Assembly (NCBI GenBank): GCA_903897985.1
Contig: CAIUDS010000504.1
Location: forward strand, 1-8,463
Source: an uncultured delta proteobacterium
GTDB lineage: Bacteria > RBG-13-61-14 > DRUE01
Length of the DNA stretch: 8,463 bases
Reading direction: 5' to 3'
Positions 1 through 5,102 of this stretch are shown here, one piece after another. The position numbers and the translations under genes were made by a program. Position 1 is the first letter of the stretch, and every line of letters begins with the position of its first letter. The notes under the pieces were generated by a model that was not told the origin of the DNA, made no database searches, and saw nothing but the letters and a program-made list of their open reading frames with translations.

Positions 1-213
1 CAGTTGTTGGGAAAGTCCGAATCCAAGAGAACGGTGCTCGAAAAAAAGCTTAAAGCAGGCATGAAAAAGGCCGGTTTCCCGAAATTTGAAATCTGGTATT
101 TTGATGATATGATTCCTCAAATTGCTTTGAAAGTGCCCGAAAAAGGGCGGTATAATTCTGAGTTTCTGCAGACTATAAGGATGTTAAAAGTCTACGATCT
201 AAAACCTGAATAG
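1..213 (+). CDS. 3' end of an unrecognised gene (truncated by the window edge)
   Basis: The reading frame is open from the first base of the window to a TAG stop, so this is the C-terminal ~70 residues of a longer protein whose start lies outside. TTG codons at 4 and 7 could be starts, but the open frame at the edge makes a truncated gene more likely. The visible part is basic at first (many Lys around residues 5-25), then has an aromatic/acidic stretch (IWYFDDMIP) and ends in KVYDLKPE. I see no transmembrane segment and no motif I can place in a family. It is somewhat more AT-rich than the genes that follow, and it is separated from the next gene by 77 nt with a possible weak terminator. Function not assigned. 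Confidence 0.6.
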   Translation, partial: QLLGKSESKRTVLEKKLKAGMKKAGFPKFEIWYFDDMIPQIALKVPEKGRYNSEFLQTIRMLKVYDLKPE

Positions 214-216
214 CGA

Positions 217-243
217 CTCCTCAAAAAACAGGAGGCTGCTTTT
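217..243 (+). terminator. possible weak intrinsic terminator
   Basis: Four bases after the stop of the left-edge gene there is a 5-bp inverted repeat, CTCCT (217-221) and AGGAG (230-234), with an A-rich loop. A TTTT run follows at 240-243, five bases after the stem. The stem is short and the T run is offset, so this is only a candidate for ending the upstream transcript before the MNT-HEPN pair. Confidence 0.25.
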
Positions 244-248
244 CGAAT

Positions 249-276
249 TTGGGAACTGCTCAACCTATGCTAATAT
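249..276 (+). promoter_or_regulatory. candidate sigma70-type promoter for the first MNT-HEPN pair
   Basis: TTGGGA at 249-254 and TAATAT at 271-276 are separated by 16 bases and lie just upstream of the ATG at 291. If used, transcription would start near 283, giving a leader of under 10 nt. That fits the absence of a well-placed Shine-Dalgarno before this gene (only GAGAG at 283-287, too close to the start). The region is AT-rich, so a chance match is possible. Confidence 0.3.
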
Positions 277-290
277 TAACTTGAGAGACC

Positions 291-623
291 ATGAAAGAAC
301 CAATCCCAGTTGCGATCAGGCCGATCCTGGAGGAAGTCAAACGACGCCTCCAGAAAATTTATGGGTCTAAGCTGAAAGAGGTTATCTTATTCGGGTCCTA
401 TGCGAGAGGCGATGCCGAGCCCGGGTCGGACATAGACCTGATTATCGTGCTGGACAAAATCGAAGACGCTCTGGCGGAACGGGAAAGATACTTCCCGGCT
501 ATCTTGGAGCTTGACCATAAATACGATACCCTGATCTCCATCATCCCAATTTCGGAAGCGGAATTCGCCGGCCGGAGAATGCCGCTGATCCTGAACGCGA
601 AACGAGAAGGGATCGCTTTATGA
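291..623 (+). CDS. MNT-domain nucleotidyltransferase (MntA-like antitoxin), pair 1
   Basis: A 110-residue minimal nucleotidyltransferase of the DNA polymerase beta superfamily. The hallmark motif is plain: GSYARG at 35-40, followed by D47-I-D49, the two metal-binding aspartates; D79 in KYDTLIS is the likely third carboxylate. Family members next to HEPN genes act as antitoxins; the studied MntA proteins transfer AMP from ATP onto a tyrosine of the HEPN toxin. All expected active-site residues are present, so it looks catalytically competent. The stop overlaps the start of the downstream HEPN gene as ATGA (620-623), indicating translational coupling. The C-terminus (about 85-110) is basic and short. 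Identification as an MNT domain is firm; the antitoxin role is inferred from the pairing. Confidence 0.88.
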   Translation: MKEPIPVAIRPILEEVKRRLQKIYGSKLKEVILFGSYARGDAEPGSDIDLIIVLDKIEDALAERERYFPAILELDHKYDTLISIIPISEAEFAGRRMPLILNAKREGIAL

Positions 624-1015
624 AAGATCTCGATCTCACCGAATTGATGGCAAAAGCGAAGATGAGCCTGGAAGCGGCAAAATCTTTGCTCCGGGACGGG
701 TTCCCTGATTTTTCGATCAGCCGGGCTTATTATGCGATGTTTTCCGCCGCAGAGGCGCTTCTGCTTTCAAAGAACATGTCTTTTTCCAAGCATTCCGCGG
801 TGATCTCCGCTTTTGGAAAAGAGTTCGTCAAAACCGGGAAATTTTCAGTGGATCTTCAAAATTATTTGGTTGACGCTTTTGACCTCCGTCATAAGAGCGA
901 CTACGGGCGGATCGGCGAGATCAGCGAGACGAAGGCGCGGGAATTGCTGAAGCAGGCAGAAGATTTCATAAAGTCCTGCAAAGGGTATTTGAAAGATCAA
1001 GGCTATGAAATCTGA
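620..1015 (+). CDS. HEPN-domain protein (toxin-type partner), pair 1
   Basis: A 131-residue all-helical HEPN domain protein. The signature SRAYYAMF at 34-41 followed by an alanine-rich helix, KHS at 57-59, and LRHKSDYG around 89-96 match the common HEPN family (Pfam HEPN type) found beside MNT genes. The canonical RNase motif R-x4-6-H is not visible; the equivalent position carries R90-x3-D94-Y95. Cleavage of RNA, as known for HepT and other HEPN toxins, is therefore uncertain here. The start codon is embedded in the stop of the MNT gene (ATGA), with an AGAAGGGA ribosome binding site at 605-612. The C-terminal helix (105-125) is amphipathic, as expected for the HEPN dimer interface. Probable toxin or RNA-binding half of a toxin-antitoxin pair; alternatively an inactive nucleotide-binding HEPN domain. 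Confidence 0.85.
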   Translation: MKDLDLTELMAKAKMSLEAAKSLLRDGFPDFSISRAYYAMFSAAEALLLSKNMSFSKHSAVISAFGKEFVKTGKFSVDLQNYLVDAFDLRHKSDYGRIGEISETKARELLKQAEDFIKSCKGYLKDQGYEI

Positions 1016-1074
1016 CCGTCTGTCCCGGACTTGCGGCCGGTGATGGTTTCCGCCTCATCGTGGCAGGATCGAAA

Positions 1075-2250
1075 ATGGATACCGAGGGTTTGAATTTATC
1101 TCAGGTGCTGGCTCGAAAAATCCCTGAATACCGGGAGCCGGAAATTCATGCGTTCCTCGAATCGGCTTTTGCCTTGATCCCGCACGAGCGCAAAATCAAG
1201 CCCGGCGACCGCGTGCTGGTCAAGCCCAATTTCCTCTGGCCCAAGCCGGTCGAGACCGCGGTGACCACTCATCCCCTCGTGATCATGGAGACCTGCAAAA
1301 TTCTTAACGATCTCGGCGCCAAGATTTTCATCGGCGATAGTCCGAGCCGAGGGTCCGCGATGATGGCCGCGAAGAAAATCGGGATCGAGGAGCCGGCGCG
1401 GAAGCTGGGGGTTACGATCGTGAATTTCACAAAGCCGGTCACGGTGGAGGTGAAAAATCCGATCCGGTTCCGGCGGCTGGATCTTGCCCGGGAATCGCTT
1501 GGGTTCAATCATGTGATCAACCTGGCCAAACTGAAGACCCACGACCTGATGGTGCTGACGCTCGCGGTGAAGAACATGTTCGGGTGCGTGGTGGGCGGCC
1601 GCAAGCCGCTCTACCACCTCGAGACCGAGCACAGCCCGAGGGCGTTTGCCGAACTGCACCTGGAAATCTACCGCTATTTTTCGCCCACGCTTTCGGTGAT
1701 GGACGCGGTGGTGGCGATGGAAGGCAACGGCCCGAACAGCGGCGATCCGAAAAAGCTGGGCGTGATGCTGGCGAGCCCGGACGCGGTCGCGCTGGACAGC
1801 GTTGCCGGGGCGATGGTGGGTTTTCCGTTCGAGTATAACCTGCATGCCTTGCTCGGGACCGAGCACAAGGTCGGCAACGGCAATCCCGCGCAGATAAAAA
1901 TCCTCGGGCCTTTGCTGGAGGAATTAAAATGCCGTGACTTCAAATTGCCGCATGCCGGCCCGCCCGAGAGCGGGAGGATCACGCCGGTGGTCAAATGGAT
2001 CGTGGGAGACGGGATCGCGCGGCGGCCGGTGTTCGATCATGTGAAGTGCACGCGCTGCGCGGCCTGCATTGACACCTGCCCGGCCAAATGTTTGTCCTTC
2101 GCGCCGGACCGTAAAAAGATCGCGGGCTTCAACGAGCAGGTCGCGATAGACCGCAACAAATGCATCCATTGCTTCTGCTGCCAGGAAGTCTGCCCGGAGG
2201 GCGCAATCGCCTCGCGCAAGAGCTGGCTGGCGCGGAAGCTGCTGGGATAA
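1075..2250 (+). CDS. DUF362-domain protein with two C-terminal 4Fe-4S clusters
   Basis: About 391 residues from the preferred ATG at 1075; an in-frame GTG at 1060 is possible, but only the ATG has a ribosome binding site (AGGA, 1065-1068). Numbering below is from the GTG. The DUF362 domain covers about residues 50-270: VLVKPNF (53-57 core), TTHP, GDSPSRG, the characteristic NLAKLKTH (154-161) followed by TLAVKNMFG, and a late MDAVVAMEGNGPNSGDP segment. The C-terminus is a ferredoxin-like domain with two complete clusters: C330-x2-C333-x2-C336-x3-C340-P and C368-x2-C371-x2-C374-x3-C378-P. No signal peptide is seen, so it is probably cytoplasmic. DUF362 has no settled biochemical role; the clusters point to electron transfer. 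It lies 59 nt after the HEPN gene of pair 1, and a diverged second copy of its last 78 nt lies at 3057-3134. Confidence 0.9.
   Translation: MDTEGLNLSQVLARKIPEYREPEIHAFLESAFALIPHERKIKPGDRVLVKPNFLWPKPVETAVTTHPLVIMETCKILNDLGAKIFIGDSPSRGSAMMAAKKIGIEEPARKLGVTIVNFTKPVTVEVKNPIRFRRLDLARESLGFNHVINLAKLKTHDLMVLTLAVKNMFGCVVGGRKPLYHLETEHSPRAFAELHLEIYRYFSPTLSVMDAVVAMEGNGPNSGDPKKLGVMLASPDAVALDSVAGAMVGFPFEYNLHALLGTEHKVGNGNPAQIKILGPLLEELKCRDFKLPHAGPPESGRITPVVKWIVGDGIARRPVFDHVKCTRCAACIDTCPAKCLSFAPDRKKIAGFNEQVAIDRNKCIHCFCCQEVCPEGAIASRKSWLARKLLG
2173..2250 (+). repeat. 78-nt direct repeat, copy A (3' end of the DUF362 gene)
   Basis: This stretch encodes the second Cys motif and C-terminus of the DUF362 protein (FCCQEVCPEGAI... 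to the stop). It is matched without gaps by 3057-3134, with 69 of 78 positions identical by direct alignment. The two copies bracket 806 nt holding the promoter and the second MNT-HEPN pair. Confidence 0.85.
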
Positions 2251-2252
2251 CT

Positions 2253-2281
2253 TTGACCGCTCTCTGGAATCTGTCTATAAT
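2253..2281 (+). promoter_or_regulatory. near-consensus sigma70-type promoter for the second MNT-HEPN pair
   Basis: TTGACC at 2253-2258 and a perfect TATAAT at 2276-2281 are separated by exactly 17 bases. They begin two bases after the DUF362 stop codon and end 21 bases before the MNT start at 2303. The predicted start site near 2288 would leave a leader of about 15 nt containing the GGGGAG ribosome binding site (2287-2292). This is the best promoter match I found in the window, and it implies that the second pair is transcribed independently of DUF362. Confidence 0.65.
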
Positions 2282-2302
2282 CGTTCGGGGAGTCGCCAAG
2301 AA

Positions 2303-2626
2303 ATGACCGAAGCCCAGAAAAAGATCAGGAAAATGGTCCAGCGGATTGTCGAGGATTTCGACCCGGAAAAGATCATCCTGTTCGGTTCCCATGCCAAGGG
2401 CACGGCCGGACCGGACAGCGACGCCGATTTTCTGGTGGTGATGAAGATCAAAGGCTCCAAACGGAAAAAGGCCATTGAAATGGATATGGCCCTGGCCGGC
2501 ATGGGTTTGCCCAAGGACCTGATCCTGGTGACGCCGGAAGAGGTGGCGAAACACCGGAACCTGGTCGGCAGCATCATCTACCCGGCGCTTAGGGAAGGAA
2601 AGGTCTTGTATGAGCGCAGAAGCTGA
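2303..2626 (+). CDS. MNT-domain nucleotidyltransferase (MntA-like antitoxin), pair 2
   Basis: A 107-residue minimal nucleotidyltransferase. The motif GSHAKG at 28-33 is followed by D40-A-D42, and D72 in KDLILV is the likely third metal ligand, so the active site appears intact. It differs substantially from the pair 1 protein and looks like a separate acquisition, not a duplicate. The product would modify or neutralise its HEPN partner; AMP transfer is known for MntA relatives. It has its own promoter (2253-2281) and a GGGGAG ribosome binding site 10 nt before the ATG. Its last 17 nt overlap the start of the downstream HEPN gene, so the two are translationally coupled. The middle segment (about 48-57) is strongly basic (KIKGSKRKKA). 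Confident as an MNT protein; the antitoxin role comes from context. Confidence 0.88.
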   Translation: MTEAQKKIRKMVQRIVEDFDPEKIILFGSHAKGTAGPDSDADFLVVMKIKGSKRKKAIEMDMALAGMGLPKDLILVTPEEVAKHRNLVGSIIYPALREGKVLYERRS

Positions 2627-3029
2627 ATGCATCAAGCTGGTTCGGCAATGGGTAACCAAGGCGGAAAACGACCTCCGCACCGCCGAGCACACGATCAAGC
2701 TCAGGAAGAATTGTCCGTTAGATACCATCTGCTTCCATGCCCAGCAATGCGTGGAAAAATACCTCAAGGCTCTGCTTACGCTCCATGGGGTGCCTTTTCC
2801 CAAAAGCCATGATTTGTCCGAGTTGGTTTCATTATTGCCCAAACATCTTATGATCAATGTTAAAAGGGCCGAACTGAGTGCCTTGAACCGCTATTCAGTT
2901 GAGGCCCGCTACCCGGGAGATTTCGAAGACCTGACCCGCAAAGACGCGCGGGAAGCCATTGCGATCGCCCGCAAGATCCAAATTGAGATCCAGCGATACC
3001 TTCCCAAAGAAGTTGTCAATAATATCTGA
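2610..3029 (+). CDS. HEPN-domain protein (toxin-type partner), pair 2
   Basis: A 139-residue HEPN-domain protein. It shows the hallmark W14-x3-A18-x2-D21-L pattern at the N-terminus, CFHAQQCVEKYLKA at 41-54, the SHDL turn at 66-69, and a late RYSVEARYPGD segment (94-104) followed by an amphipathic helix with many Ala and Lys. This is the HEPN subgroup typically encoded next to MNT proteins in bacteria and archaea. A canonical R-x4-6-H ribonuclease motif is not apparent, so toxicity by RNA cleavage cannot be assumed. The ATG at 2610 lies inside the end of the MNT gene, behind GGAAAGG (2597-2603). The gene ends 27 nt before the duplicated DUF362 terminus. Its 3' third is more AT-rich than the DUF362 gene. 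Confidence 0.87.
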   Translation: MSAEAECIKLVRQWVTKAENDLRTAEHTIKLRKNCPLDTICFHAQQCVEKYLKALLTLHGVPFPKSHDLSELVSLLPKHLMINVKRAELSALNRYSVEARYPGDFEDLTRKDAREAIAIARKIQIEIQRYLPKEVVNNI

Positions 3030-3056
3030 AACTCGTTCACGAAAAAAAATAATGCC

Positions 3057-3134
3057 TTCTGCTGCCAGGAGGTCTGCCCGGAGGGCGCGATCAGTTCGCG
3101 CAAGAGCTGGCTGGCGAGGAAGTTGCTGAGATGA
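3057..3134 (+). pseudogene. relic of a DUF362/4Fe-4S gene 3' end (repeat copy B)
   Basis: Read in frame from 3057, this stretch gives a peptide starting FCCQEVCPEGAI and ending LARKLLR before a TGA at 3132-3134. It is the same terminus as the DUF362 protein at 2173-2250, with only Ala-to-Ser and Gly-to-Arg changes. There are 9 nucleotide differences in 78, and most are silent or conservative (gaa/gag, gca/gcg, cgg/agg, ctg/ttg, and a changed stop codon). This pattern means the copy diverged while under protein-level selection, and so derives from a once-functional homologue and not from a fresh local duplication. Homology ends abruptly at an A-rich junction (3042-3052) on the left and at the stop codon on the right. 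It has no start of its own and lacks the first three cysteines of the cluster motif, so it cannot be functional. Confidence 0.85.
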
Positions 3135-3147
3135 TTCGGCTGAATTT

Positions 3148-3161
3148 ACCGTTCATCGTTA
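3148..3161. repeat. heptad repeat tract, left (2 units)
   Basis: Two consecutive 7-mers, ACCGTTC and ATCGTTA, match the unit found four times at 3200-3227. They lie 13 nt beyond the DUF362 relic and just before the inverted repeat at 3169-3187. Confidence 0.5.
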
Positions 3162-3168
3162 CTCAAGG

Positions 3169-3187
3169 GTCAGGCACAAGGCCTGAC
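3169..3187. repeat. perfect 7-bp inverted repeat between convergent genes
   Basis: GTCAGGC (3169-3175) and GCCTGAC (3181-3187) enclose the 5-nt loop ACAAG. It lies in the non-coding junction where the + strand block and the - strand operon converge. There is no T run on either strand, so it is not a classical intrinsic terminator. With heptad tracts on both sides it looks more like a REP-type palindromic element, though it could still slow or end transcription from both directions. Confidence 0.6.
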
Positions 3188-3199
3188 GCTACATCCCAT

Positions 3200-3227
3200 A
3201 CCATTCACCGTGGACCGTTAACCGTTC
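3200..3227. repeat. heptad repeat tract, right (4 units)
   Basis: Four consecutive 7-mers, ACCATTC, ACCGTGG, ACCGTTA and ACCGTTC, each begin with ACC and fit the consensus ACCGTTM. A fifth partial unit (ACC) follows. The tract runs into the stop codon of the UDP-glucose dehydrogenase gene (3226-3228 on the - strand). Confidence 0.6.
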
Positions 3228-4545
3228 ACCCCTTTTTCACCGGCTGTCTTCCCACCGAGTAATAGGTGAAGCCTAGTTTCTCCATGTCATGCGGCTCGTA
3301 GATGTTGCGGCCGTCGAAGATAACCGGCTCGAGCAGGAGCTGGCGGATGCGCTGGTAGTTGGGGCGGCGGAACTCGTTCCATTCGGTCACGATCACCAGG
3401 CCCGAGCATTGCTCCAGGGTCTGGTAGGGGTTGTCGCCATACTCGACCCGGTTGCCGAAAATTTTCCGCGCCGGCTCCATGGCCACCGGGTCGTAAACGC
3501 GGACCCGAGCGCCCAGATCGAGCAGGCCGTTCACGATCTCAATCGCCGGGGCCTCGCGCATGTCGTCGGTCTTGGGTTTGAAAGACAGTCCCCAGATGGC
3601 AATGTGCAGCCCGGAGAGGCGCTTGCCGTAATGCTCGCGGATCTTGTCCACCATGATGCGTTTTTGGCTCTGATTGACTTCCTGCACGGCCGCGAGGATT
3701 TTCGGCTCGTATCCGTTCTGGGAGGCGGAGCGGACCAGAGCGTCCACATCCTTGGGGAAGCAGGACCCGCCATAACCGACGCCGGGGAAGAGGAACTGGA
3801 ACCCGATGCGACGGTCGAAGCCGATTCCGCGGCGGACGGCGTCAATGTCGGCGCCGACCTTTTCGCAGATGTTGGCCATCTCGTTGATGAAGCTGATCTT
3901 GACCGCGAGCATGGAGTTGGCCACATACTTGGTCATCTCGGCGCTGCGGCGGTCCATCCGGATGATCGGGTTCTCGGTGCGGACATAGGGCTCGTAAATC
4001 CGGCGCATGATCTCGTAAGCCATATCCGAGGGCGCGCCGATCACCACCCGGTCCGGCTTCATGAAATCTTCGACCGCGGCGCCCTCTTTCATAAATTCCG
4101 GGTTGCTGACCACCTCGAAGTTAGAGGACTTGCTCTCGGCCTTGATGATCGCCTCGACCCGGTCGCCGGTCCCGGTCGGGACCGTGCTCTTGTCCACCAC
4201 GACCTTGTAGCCGTTCAGATTCTTGCCGATCCGCTGCGCAACCTCGAACACCGCGGAGAGGTCCGCGGAGCCGTCCCTGGCCGGGGGCGTGCCCACCGCG
4301 ATGAAGATAACCTCGGCGTCGCGGATGCTCGAGTCCAGATCGGTGGTGAAGCGCAGGCGGCCTTCTTTCGCGTTCCGCTCGATCAGTTCTTCGAGCCCCG
4401 GCTCGTAAATCGGAATCTGGTTCGCATTTAACATTGCGATCTTGGCCGCGTCAATGTCCGCGCAGACCACATCGTTCCCGCTCTCGGCCAGGCAGGTGCC
4501 CGCGACCAGGCCCACATAGCCGACTCCAATCACGCAGATGTTCAT
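3226..4545 (-). CDS. ugd: UDP-glucose 6-dehydrogenase
   Basis: A 439-residue cytoplasmic enzyme that oxidises UDP-glucose to UDP-glucuronate with two NAD+, supplying acidic sugars for surface polysaccharides. The N-terminal Rossmann fold starts with GVGYVG (7-12) and an acidic strand end (D30). VGTPP at 84-88 and STVPTGT at 120-126 follow. NPEFMKEG (148-155) and the AEMTKYVANSMLAVKISFINE stretch (202-222, with K206 and K216) are standard. The catalytic cysteine is C262 in GVGYGGSCFPKD. The C-terminal domain carries GLSFKPKTDDMREAP (319-333), typical of the family. Length and motifs are complete. The start overlaps the previous gene's stop (ATGA, 4542-4545), and a strong GGGAGGT ribosome binding site lies inside that gene. 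It is the last gene of the operon. A few members of this family use UDP-ManNAc or GDP-mannose, but the motifs here fit UDP-glucose. Confidence 0.95.
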   Translation of the reverse strand: MNICVIGVGYVGLVAGTCLAESGNDVVCADIDAAKIAMLNANQIPIYEPGLEELIERNAKEGRLRFTTDLDSSIRDAEVIFIAVGTPPARDGSADLSAVFEVAQRIGKNLNGYKVVVDKSTVPTGTGDRVEAIIKAESKSSNFEVVSNPEFMKEGAAVEDFMKPDRVVIGAPSDMAYEIMRRIYEPYVRTENPIIRMDRRSAEMTKYVANSMLAVKISFINEMANICEKVGADIDAVRRGIGFDRRIGFQFLFPGVGYGGSCFPKDVDALVRSASQNGYEPKILAAVQEVNQSQKRIMVDKIREHYGKRLSGLHIAIWGLSFKPKTDDMREAPAIEIVNGLLDLGARVRVYDPVAMEPARKIFGNRVEYGDNPYQTLEQCSGLVIVTEWNEFRRPNYQRIRQLLLEPVIFDGRNIYEPHDMEKLGFTYYSVGRQPVKKG

Positions 4546-5102
4546 CCCGCGCTTACCTCCCTTTCCTTGAAAACCTCGGCCACCACCTCAATCACCCTTT
4601 TCGGGTCGTAGCCCATGTAAAAGATCGCGCTCAAAATATCCATGCCCTTTTCCCAGTCCTTGTGCCGGAGCGCGTAGCGCAGGCCCGAGATCAGCTCGCG
4701 GAACGCGTCTTCCTTCAGTCCCATCTCGTGGTAGGCTATCCCCAAGTCGTAACGGGTCTGGTAGTCGTCCGCCGCGATCACCTGCTGCACGCCCCGCTTG
4801 AACTCGTCGAACACGGCCTGAAAAGTCGGTCCGCCCGGCTCCTCCTTGAACTTCACCTTCATCAACAACTGATACTTGGCATGCAGCCGGCCCAGGTCCA
4901 GGTTGGCCACGATCTTGCGGAATCCGTCCGAGACCACCTTCTCCACTTCCTCCCGCAACGCCCGCCCCGTCTCCACCTCGCCTTGGTGCAGCCGCGCATT
5001 GTAGGCCTCGATGCACTCGTTGCAGATGAACAGTTCCGGCCCGCTGAACAGGTCCTTGATCTCGCTCTTGCTCCGCCCGCAAAACGCGCAACTTGGTTTC
5101 AT
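4542..5102 (-). CDS. small protein with a ClpX-type C4 zinc finger and helical C-terminal region
   Basis: A 186-residue protein. Residues 1-35 are a ClpX-type zinc-binding domain: C5-x2-C8 and C27-x2-C30, with the surrounding FCGRS, GPELFICNECIE pattern closely matching the N-terminal domain of the ClpX unfoldase. No AAA+ ATPase follows, since Walker motifs are absent. Instead there is a charged linker (about 40-75) and a helical region. Residues 115-180 look like one or two degenerate TPR-like hairpins (YDLGIAYHEMGLKEDAFREL, then DWEKGMDILSAIFYMG). In ClpX this finger dimerises and binds adaptors and substrates, so a scaffold or regulatory role is plausible, but that is inference. Both ends overlap neighbours by 4 nt (rmlD stop/start and ugd start), with AAGGAG as ribosome binding site. 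It is firmly part of the nucleotide-sugar operon. Function unknown. Confidence 0.85.
   Translation of the reverse strand: MKPSCAFCGRSKSEIKDLFSGPELFICNECIEAYNARLHQGEVETGRALREEVEKVVSDGFRKIVANLDLGRLHAKYQLLMKVKFKEEPGGPTFQAVFDEFKRGVQQVIAADDYQTRYDLGIAYHEMGLKEDAFRELISGLRYALRHKDWEKGMDILSAIFYMGYDPKRVIEVVAEVFKEREVSAG

Noticed and set aside
1016..1074. Possible regulatory element between HEPN 1 and DUF362
   Set aside because: Only a 4-bp CCGG inverted repeat is visible, and no convincing -35/-10 pair. DUF362 may simply be read through from the upstream pair.
1096..1866. A 256-codon open frame on the - strand opposite the DUF362 gene
   Set aside because: The translation is rich in His, Arg and Gln, as expected for the complement of a GC-rich gene. 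The + strand frame holds the DUF362 and 4Fe-4S motifs.
3135..3225. Possible CRISPR array or small RNA gene in the convergent junction
   Set aside because: The 7-nt units are too short and contiguous for CRISPR repeats, there are no spacers, and no promoter or terminator pair frames a transcript.
3289..4431. A 380-codon open frame on the + strand, antisense to ugd
   Set aside because: It is a shadow of the GC-rich ugd coding frame. Its translation is low-complexity, rich in Asp, His, Val and Ala with no family motif, while the - strand protein has every UDP-glucose dehydrogenase motif.
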